Below, one piece after another: positions 9,014 through 15,567 of a stretch of 64,000 nucleotides of DNA. The notes beneath the pieces are model-generated. The model was given only the letters and a program-made list of their open reading frames with translations, ran no database searches and was not told the origin of the DNA. The DNA is taken from contig NZ_CP117522.1 in the NCBI RefSeq assembly GCF_031679605.1, positions 806,001 to 870,000 on the forward strand, read 5' to 3'. The DNA is from Streptomyces luomodiensis (lineage in GTDB: Bacteria; Actinomycetota; Actinomycetes; Streptomycetales; Streptomycetaceae). Made by a program: the position numbers and the translations under genes. Every line of letters begins with the position of its first letter. The stretch's first letter is position 1.

Positions 9014-9700
9014 TCACTTGACGAAGTCATCGACGACCTTGGGTGGCCAGCAGCCGACGTTGAGCACGCCGATGGAGTAGGCGCGGGAGACGAGGGCCGC
9101 GCGGTTGGGCACCCGCAGCTTCCGCAGCAGCCGTGTCACGTGGTACTCGACGCCCTGCCGGCTGAGGTAGAGCCGGGAGGCCAAGGGGATCGTGGAGAGC
9201 CCGGCGGCGATGCCCTCCAATATGCGCGCCTCGGTCTCGGTGAGGAGCTTCTTACGGTTGGTGACGATGTCCACCTCCTCGCCACCGGCCGTGGGTCGCA
9301 GCACCACGAGGATCGAGGCGACATGGGCGGTGCCCTCGCGCACGGCGACGGCCGTGAGGGCGCTGGTGAAGGCGGTCCCGTCGGCTCCCACGGCCACCAC
9401 ATGAGTGGTGAACCGGTGGCGGGAGCCGTCGAGGAGCCGGATGAACTGCCGCTTGAGCGCCTGCCGGACGCTGGGGTGCACCAGGTCGCAGAAGTCGCGG
9501 CCGCACACGTCCGCGGAGGCGTCGTCGAACTGCCGGAAGAATTCCCGGTTGGCCTGTTGGACCGTGAGCGATGGGTCGAGGCAGACGACACACGCCCCTG
9601 GCTGGTCGAACTGGCGCAGTAGATCCGTGTACTCGGTCTGCTCGTGTCCAAGCTCGTGGGGGGTTGGCCGAGCCGAATCCGCTAGTAAAGGCAATGCCAA
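9014..9700 (-). CDS. PAS-LuxR family regulator, PimM/NysRIV-like
   Basis: A 228-residue regulator with an N-terminal PAS sensor (about residues 25-140, from FDQPGACVVCLDPSLTVQQAN) and a C-terminal LuxR/GerE helix-turn-helix (LTETEARILEGIAAGLSTIPLASRLYLSRQGVEYHVTRLLRKL, split here as continuous helices). The ending GVLNVGCWPPKVV resembles the C-terminus I recall for PAS-LuxR activators of polyene macrolide clusters (PimM, NysRIV, AmphRIV). No ATG or GTG precedes the PAS domain in frame. The start must therefore be TTG 9700 or TTG 9694, with AAGGAAGG upstream. Codon 5 is then the rare TTA (9686-9688), suggesting bldA dependence. It lies downstream of three LAL genes on the same strand. Family assignment is firm; the polyene link is by resemblance. 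Confidence 0.85.
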   Translation of the reverse strand: MALPLLADSARPTPHELGHEQTEYTDLLRQFDQPGACVVCLDPSLTVQQANREFFRQFDDASADVCGRDFCDLVHPSVRQALKRQFIRLLDGSRHRFTTHVVAVGADGTAFTSALTAVAVREGTAHVASILVVLRPTAGGEEVDIVTNRKKLLTETEARILEGIAAGLSTIPLASRLYLSRQGVEYHVTRLLRKLRVPNRAALVSRAYSIGVLNVGCWPPKVVDDFVK

Positions 9701-9734
9701 GGGACTGCCATCCCTTCCTTAATTCACAGTCTTC

Positions 9735-9760
9735 GGAATTGAATGTCGATATTCAATTCC
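9735..9760. promoter_or_regulatory. Perfect 10-bp inverted repeat upstream of PAS-LuxR gene
   Basis: GGAATTGAAT (9735-9744) and ATTCAATTCC (9751-9760) form a perfect dyad around GTCGAT. It lies 35 to 60 bases upstream of the PAS-LuxR start, in a strikingly A+T-rich stretch for this genome. A promoter-overlapping operator is likely; a related half-site GAATTG occurs again at about 9775. Confidence 0.6.
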
Positions 9761-9783
9761 AAAAGTTGATTTCAGAATTGAGA

Positions 9784-9798
9784 CTAGGGATCTCCGAG
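9784..9798. promoter_or_regulatory. PimM-like operator candidate
   Basis: CTAGGGATCTCCGAG is a partial palindrome close to the 16-bp consensus I recall for PimM (CTVGGGAWWTCCCBAG), one base shorter and with one core mismatch. It lies 84 to 98 bases upstream of the PAS-LuxR start. It may be a self-binding or relic site. Confidence 0.4.
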
Positions 9799-9950
9799 TG
9801 CGTAAGTCAACGTGAACAGGGGTGTCGCCGCCCAATCCCGTGGTGGTCCGGTCCGAGGGTTCGGTCCGAACCCCACCGCTTCGGTGGGCCGTACGGTCGG
9901 TTCATCATTCCTCGCCAAACTCTGCTGAATTATCGCCGTTAACGCGTTGT

Positions 9951-12758
9951 TCACGAATCCATGCGGGGCAGCAGCTCGATGAGCTCGCGCCGCCCGGAGA
10001 CGCCCAGCTTGCGATAGGAACTCGTCAGATGCTTCTCGATGGCGCGGGAGCTCACCCCCAGCTCGGCGGCGACCTCCTGGTTGGTCAGTCCGCGTCCGAC
10101 GAGGGAGGCCACGGTGCGCTCGGTGCGGGTGAGGGACACCTCGGGCCGGGCGGCGGCCGCGCCACCGCCGGCCACGGTGCGGATCCGGTCGACCAGCCGG
10201 GGCGCCCCGCACGCGGCGGCCAGGGCCGCGGCCTCCCGGAGCACGGCGTCCGCTTCGCTGCCCCGCCCCAGCCATTGGCCCAGCTGGAGCAGCGCGCGGG
10301 CGAGTTCCAGTTCGTTGGCCGAGGCCCGCAGCACGTCGACCGATTCCCGCAGCAGTGTCATCCCCTGGTCGCCACCGAGCAGCCCGGCCTTCAGCCGCAG
10401 CGCGCGGCCGAGCGCCACCGGGGCGCCCCAGTCCGTCGCCCGCTGCAACTCCTCCTCGGCCAGCGCCATGGCCGCGCAGGCGTCCCCGACGCGGTATTGA
10501 AGGGTGGCCGCCCAGGGCCGCCACGCGAAGAGCACGGGGTTGCGCCAGCCCGTCGCCTCCAACTGCCGGCCGCTGGCCAGGAGGGTCTCCAGGGCACTGC
10601 TCCAGCGTCCGTTGTCGGAGTCCTGCGCGGCCTTGAGGAACTGGAGCGCCGCGGTCAGGACCAGGCTCGCGGACCGGCGCCGCCCGGGGCCGTCCAGAAT
10701 GCGCTCGACCAGCGCGGGGTCCTCCAGGTCCAGGGCCACGCCGGTGAGGGCGAGGGTGGAGACGACCCCGGCCTCCTGCCAGTGCACCTCGGCCAGCCGT
10801 GCGGCGCGCTCGGCGTACTCCCGCGCCTGGGCGACGCGCCCCCGGGCGCTGAGCACCATGGCCTGCTCGACGTTGACCAGCGCGTCGACGACCGTGCCGC
10901 TGTGCCGCCGCGCCCGCTGTTCCCTCGCGAGCCAGGAGCTGATCCCCCGTACCGAATCGGCGGCGACCAGCCCGATCACCACCAGCGGCAGCGGGGAGTG
11001 GACCTGTTCGGAGGTGGCCGGTTCGCGCTCCAGGATGCGGATCGCCAACCGGGCGACCTCGGCCGCGGGGCGACGCGCGGTGAGCATCGCCGCGTTGAGC
11101 AGCACCGCCGTCAGCTCACGCTCGGCGGCGGTGTCCAGCGCCGGGTCCGCCCCCAGCGCGGACAGCCGCTCCACCGCCGCGGCCAGCTCCGCCGCGTCCT
11201 CGTGCCCGGCGTGCCGCAGCCGCGCCTCGAGCCGCAGGGCCACATCGCGCGCGGTGCCCTCCAGCGTGTCCGCGGGGCCCAGGTCCTCGGCGACCTGGTG
11301 CAGCAGGTCGATGACCGACGGAGGCGCCAGGCCCACGATGGTCGGGGAGATCCGCAAGGCCGCGGCGGCCCGGAGCCTGGCCGTGGTCAGCAGGGGTATG
11401 GCCTGCGAGATATGGCGTTCGCAGGCGGCCGGGTCGAAGCCGCGCTCCGCGGTGGCCAGATCGATCAGCAGCCGGGCCCGGCCCTCCCCCGCCAGCGAGC
11501 CGTCCAGGAGCGCGCGGCGCAGATAGCGGGCGGCGGTACGCGGCGCGCCGCAGCGCAGCGCGGTGTCCGCCGCGGTCCGCAGCACCTCCACCGCCCAGGG
11601 GTGGTCCGAGGCGGTGACGGCCATGAGCTGGGCGGCGACCAGCTCCGCGGGGCGTCCGTTGTGGTACAGCAGGGCCGCCGCGGCGTCGTGCAGCCGCTCC
11701 CGTTCCGCCACGGTCATCGAGGACTCGACCGCGTCCTGCACCACCTGGTGGAGGAAGCGCGGCTCCCGCTCGGCGGCGAGCAGCCCCAGCCGGTGCAGGT
11801 CGCGCAGCGCGGCCAGGAAGCCGATCTGGTCCAGTCCGGCCAGCCGGGCCAGGAGGTCCGGTTCCGGCTGGTCCCCGAGGACCGCGATGGCCGCGGCCAG
11901 GTCCCGCACCGGCCGGGGCTGGGCGCGCAGGGAGCTGGCCAGCCGCTCGCGCAGCTGGGCGGGACGCTGCGAGCGGGCCTCCTCGATCCGCTCGGCGGTG
12001 GGCCGGTGGCCGCCCGCGACCAGCCCCGCCAGCACCGACGTCAGCAGCAGGGGATTGCCCGCGGAGATCTCATGACAGGCGCGGGCGAACTCCTCGTCCC
12101 CCGGCACGCCGAACCGCTCGTGGATCACCTCCTTGACGGCGCCCAGCGACAGCGGCCCGGGGCGCAGCACCGGCCGCGCCGCCTCGACGATCTCCCGCAG
12201 CATCGGCTCCCCGGGGCGCCGGTAGCCGTCCCGCAGGGCGCAGACGACCACGGCGCGCAGCCCGGTCAGCCGCTTGACGAGGAAGGCGAGCCAGCGCAGC
12301 GACGGGGAGTCGGCCCACTGGAGATCGTCCACGAGGATCAGCAGCGGGCCGTCGGCGCTGACGTCGGCCAGCACCGAGCGCAGTCCGTACAGCGTCTCCT
12401 CGGACATCGAGGCGGTGCCGCCCTCGTCGAGGAGCGGGGCGTCGTCACCGAAGACGGTCCGCCAGGAACCGTCCTCCTGGCTCAGCCGGCGCTCGCGGAG
12501 CTCTTCGGGGATGCCGGTCAGCAGGCTGTCGAAGAGCTGGCGGACCACGCCGAAGGCGAAGTCCTGCTCCATCGGCGCGGCGTTGGCACGCAGGACGTGG
12601 ACCTCCTTGCCCTCGGCGAGCGTCGGCAGCTGCTGGAGCAGCGCGGTCCGGCCGATGCCCAGGGGGCCGGTGAGCAACAGCAGTGACGAGGTGCCGGCCG
12701 CCGCGGCCCGCAGGGCGTCCGCGATCCGCGCCAGCTCGGCCTCCCGCTCAAGCAACAT
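9951..12758 (-). CDS. LAL-type LuxR regulator 1 (large ATP-binding, P-loop Lys replaced by Arg)
   Basis: A 935-residue LAL regulator: N-terminal AAA/STAND ATPase, long TPR-like helical middle, C-terminal LuxR helix-turn-helix. The P-loop reads GPLGIGRT, with Arg in place of the catalytic Lys. Walker B is LLILVDDLQWAD. The HTH is LTRTERTVASLVGRGLTNQEV with AIEKHLTSSYRKLGV near the end. The length is close to those of NysRI-RIII-type activators. Its ATG overlaps the end of the upstream LAL gene by 11 bases (stop 12748-12750), so translation is probably coupled. A 250-base A+T-rich gap separates it from the PAS-LuxR gene downstream. Target genes are unknown. Confidence 0.88.
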   Translation of the reverse strand: MLLEREAELARIADALRAAAAGTSSLLLLTGPLGIGRTALLQQLPTLAEGKEVHVLRANAAPMEQDFAFGVVRQLFDSLLTGIPEELRERRLSQEDGSWRTVFGDDAPLLDEGGTASMSEETLYGLRSVLADVSADGPLLILVDDLQWADSPSLRWLAFLVKRLTGLRAVVVCALRDGYRRPGEPMLREIVEAARPVLRPGPLSLGAVKEVIHERFGVPGDEEFARACHEISAGNPLLLTSVLAGLVAGGHRPTAERIEEARSQRPAQLRERLASSLRAQPRPVRDLAAAIAVLGDQPEPDLLARLAGLDQIGFLAALRDLHRLGLLAAEREPRFLHQVVQDAVESSMTVAERERLHDAAAALLYHNGRPAELVAAQLMAVTASDHPWAVEVLRTAADTALRCGAPRTAARYLRRALLDGSLAGEGRARLLIDLATAERGFDPAACERHISQAIPLLTTARLRAAAALRISPTIVGLAPPSVIDLLHQVAEDLGPADTLEGTARDVALRLEARLRHAGHEDAAELAAAVERLSALGADPALDTAAERELTAVLLNAAMLTARRPAAEVARLAIRILEREPATSEQVHSPLPLVVIGLVAADSVRGISSWLAREQRARRHSGTVVDALVNVEQAMVLSARGRVAQAREYAERAARLAEVHWQEAGVVSTLALTGVALDLEDPALVERILDGPGRRRSASLVLTAALQFLKAAQDSDNGRWSSALETLLASGRQLEATGWRNPVLFAWRPWAATLQYRVGDACAAMALAEEELQRATDWGAPVALGRALRLKAGLLGGDQGMTLLRESVDVLRASANELELARALLQLGQWLGRGSEADAVLREAAALAAACGAPRLVDRIRTVAGGGAAAARPEVSLTRTERTVASLVGRGLTNQEVAAELGVSSRAIEKHLTSSYRKLGVSGRRELIELLPRMDS

Positions 12759-15507
12759 CCGTTCCGCATCCCTCCGCCGCCCGCAGCAACGCGATCAGCT
12801 CCGCGCGACCGCCGATCCCCAGCTTCCGGTACGCGCCGCTGAGCCGTAGCTCGACGGTGCGTCTGGTGACGGAGAGCGTTTCGGCGATCTCCCGGTTGCC
12901 CTGGCCGAGTCCGGCGAGGGCCGCGGTGCGCCGCTCGGGTTCGGTCAGGGTCGCCCACGCCGGGTGCGGGAGGCGTCCGCGAACGGCGGGCACCCCCGTC
13001 CGCTCGGAGAGCGCGCGCGCCCGTGCGACCAGCCGGCTGGAGGACCGGTGGGTGGTGACGAAGGAGAACAGCTCGGTCACCAGGGGGTCGGCGACCTGTG
13101 GGTTCCCCGCGTCCAGTTCGGCCTTGGCCAGCTCCGCCAGGGATCCCGCGTAGGCGAGCCGGGCCGGGGCGTCGCGCAGGGTGGCCACCGCCTCGCGGAG
13201 CCGGTCGGCCCGCCCCTCGCGGGCCACCCGCCCGACCCCCAGCTGCGCCCAGCCGAGCGTGCTGGGGGCGCCCCACAGCCGGGCCAGCGCGAGCTCCTCC
13301 TCGGTGAGCCGGCGCGCCTCCTCGTGGTCGCCGAGGGCCGCGCAGACCCGGGCGGCCGCCGAACGCCACGGCATGAGGGCGGGGTTGATCCGCCCGCGGC
13401 TCAGCTGCCACCTGCCGCAGGAGCGGAACAGCTCCAGTGCCTCGGGCAGCCGGTCGTGCCTGACGGCCACCAGCGCCTTGGCGAAGAGCAGATGGCCCCA
13501 GGAGGCGCCGTCCCGCGACTCGGCGGAGGTGGGCGCGTCCGCGAGCGCGCCGGCCTGGTCGGCGTCGCCGTTCTCCAGGGCGGCGACGATCCGCACGGCC
13601 GTCAGATAGGGGGCGGCGTACGGGTGCCAGAGCGAGGGGGGCAGTGACCGCTCCGCGGCGGCCAGGTCCCGTTCGGCCATGTCGAGCCGGCCGCGCCGCA
13701 GGTTGAGCTCGCCGCGGACGGTCAGGGTCATGGCGGCGGCCGCGCGGGCGTGCCGCCGCCGCAGGTCGGTGTGGAGCACGTCCAGCCGGACCTCGGCCTC
13801 GTCCAGGTCGTCGGTCAGCAGCAGGGTCCGGGCGGCGACGATCCGGGGCAGGATCAGCGCCCCGGCGCCGCCGTCGACGGTGAGGGCACGCCGGGCCAGC
13901 GCCCGGGTGGCGGGCAGGTCCGCGCCGCGCAGGGCGAGGCGCCAGGCGCGCGCCGCGGCCTGCGCCGGGCAGGAGGGGTCGGCGGGCAGCGGGGGTATTC
14001 CGTCCGGGCCGAGGTCGGTGTCGTCCTCCTGCTGGTGGGTTCCGGTGAGCCAGAACAGCCCGGCCAGGGCGCCGCGTTCGTCGCCGTCGGCCGTGGGCAG
14101 CACATCGGCGACGGCACGGCGCAGACCGTTGTCGCCGCCTCGGGAGAGTCCCAGGTCCGCGGCGCGCACCCGGATCCGGCCGGAGCCGCCGTCGCCGCTG
14201 CGGATGATCTCCGTCAGCCGGCGGTCCGCGGCCTCGGGGGCGGCCAGCACCTCGATGGCGGCGAGTTCGAGGCCCAGCTGGGCGCGCGGCGCCGGTTCCA
14301 GCGGCTCTTCCAGGGCCCGCGCCAGACAGGCGATCGCCTGGGCGGTCCGGCCCGCGCGCAGTGCGGCGGCGCAGGTGCGGCGCAGCACGGGGATCACCCA
14401 GGGCTCGCCGACCGGGTGGGCGGGGAGCAGCAGCCGGGCGATGTCCTCGTCGGGTACGGCCGCCCGGTACGCCAGTTCGGCGGCGCGGGCGTGCAGTTCG
14501 GACCGTTCGTCACCGGGCATCTCGGCCAGGATCCAGCCGCGCGCCTCGGGCCGGCTCAGGCGGAGCCCGGCGCCGGAGGCGGTGACGAGCCCGTTCTCCA
14601 GCAGCAGCGCGGTCAGTCCGGGCTCGCTGGTGGCGCGGGGGCCCGCGAGCGCGTACACCAGGGACAGGTCCAGCAGGTCGCCGCAGACGGCGAGCGCGCG
14701 CACGACCGCGACGGCGGTGTCGGACAGCAGGCCGAGCACGCGCACGGTGTGGTCACCGCCGACGGCCTCGGTGAGGGTGCGCAGCTCCGGCACCCGCCCG
14801 GCGATCGGTGCGTATCCGCGCTGGGTGAAGTGGCGCAGTGCCTCGGAGAGCACCTCGGGGTTGCCCGCGCTCGCCTCCAGGGCCGCCGTGGTGAAGGCCC
14901 GCTCACCGGGGCGGCCGCAGATCATCGCCACCGTGGCGGCGACGTCGCGGGCGGTCAGCGGGGCCAGTTCGAGTTCGACGGTGGTCACCGGCACCGGCCC
15001 GGAGGAGAGCGGGCAGGAGCCGGGGCGGTGCCGGCCGGTGCTGCTCACCAGCAGGGCGATCCGGGCGTCGGGCAGCCGCCGGATGAGCGCCCCGAACCAG
15101 CGCACCGAGGCCGCGTCCAGCCATCCCACGTCGTCGACGACCAGCAGTGTGGGCCGCTCGCGGGCGGTGCGCAGCAACTCGGTCAGCCCCGGTGATCGGG
15201 GTTCGGGCCGCCGGCTGGTCAGGGCCTTGAGCGAGCCGTCGGTGAGTCCGTCCATGGGGGCCAGCAACTGTCCCACCACGCCGTAGCGCACGTCCTGTTC
15301 GCCCGGGGTCGCCTTGGCGCGCAGCACGCGTATGCCCTGGCTCTCGGCCAGTTGGGCGGTCTGGCGCAGCAGCCGGTCCTGTCCGTAGCCGGGCTTGCCG
15401 AGCACCGTCACCACCGAGGGACGGCCCCGGCCGAGGTCGGCGACGGACTGGGCAAGCGTGGCCTGCTCTCGTTCACGCCCAGGGAACGGGAGCCCGTTGA
15501 GCTGCAT
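12748..15507 (-). CDS. LAL-type LuxR regulator 2 (degenerate P-loop)
   Basis: A 919-residue LAL regulator with the same three-part layout as its neighbours. The expected P-loop near residue 38 reads GKPGYGQD: the Lys is Gln and the following Ser/Thr is Asp, so nucleotide binding is doubtful. Walker B survives as LLVVDDVGWLDAASVRW. The C-terminal HTH is LTEPERRTAALAGLGQGNREIAE, then RTVELRLSGAYRKLGIGGRAELIALL. The stop overlaps the start of LAL 1. The start at ATG 15507 lies 60 bases below the stop of LAL 3, so the three are probably co-transcribed. No TTA codon was seen in this gene. Confidence 0.87.
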   Translation of the reverse strand: MQLNGLPFPGREREQATLAQSVADLGRGRPSVVTVLGKPGYGQDRLLRQTAQLAESQGIRVLRAKATPGEQDVRYGVVGQLLAPMDGLTDGSLKALTSRRPEPRSPGLTELLRTARERPTLLVVDDVGWLDAASVRWFGALIRRLPDARIALLVSSTGRHRPGSCPLSSGPVPVTTVELELAPLTARDVAATVAMICGRPGERAFTTAALEASAGNPEVLSEALRHFTQRGYAPIAGRVPELRTLTEAVGGDHTVRVLGLLSDTAVAVVRALAVCGDLLDLSLVYALAGPRATSEPGLTALLLENGLVTASGAGLRLSRPEARGWILAEMPGDERSELHARAAELAYRAAVPDEDIARLLLPAHPVGEPWVIPVLRRTCAAALRAGRTAQAIACLARALEEPLEPAPRAQLGLELAAIEVLAAPEAADRRLTEIIRSGDGGSGRIRVRAADLGLSRGGDNGLRRAVADVLPTADGDERGALAGLFWLTGTHQQEDDTDLGPDGIPPLPADPSCPAQAAARAWRLALRGADLPATRALARRALTVDGGAGALILPRIVAARTLLLTDDLDEAEVRLDVLHTDLRRRHARAAAAMTLTVRGELNLRRGRLDMAERDLAAAERSLPPSLWHPYAAPYLTAVRIVAALENGDADQAGALADAPTSAESRDGASWGHLLFAKALVAVRHDRLPEALELFRSCGRWQLSRGRINPALMPWRSAAARVCAALGDHEEARRLTEEELALARLWGAPSTLGWAQLGVGRVAREGRADRLREAVATLRDAPARLAYAGSLAELAKAELDAGNPQVADPLVTELFSFVTTHRSSSRLVARARALSERTGVPAVRGRLPHPAWATLTEPERRTAALAGLGQGNREIAETLSVTRRTVELRLSGAYRKLGIGGRAELIALLRAAEGCGTDVA

Positions 15508-15567
15508 GGTGTGACTATAAGCCGGGGGTGAGGCGCGAAGGTGCCACCGCGCTCCCGCGCGCTCCCC

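Noticed and set aside
9822..12686. Very long plus-strand open frame opposite LAL 1
   Set aside because: It is an antisense shadow caused by high GC3; its translation is Gly/Gln/Arg/Pro-rich with no domain, whereas the minus strand encodes a clear LAL protein.
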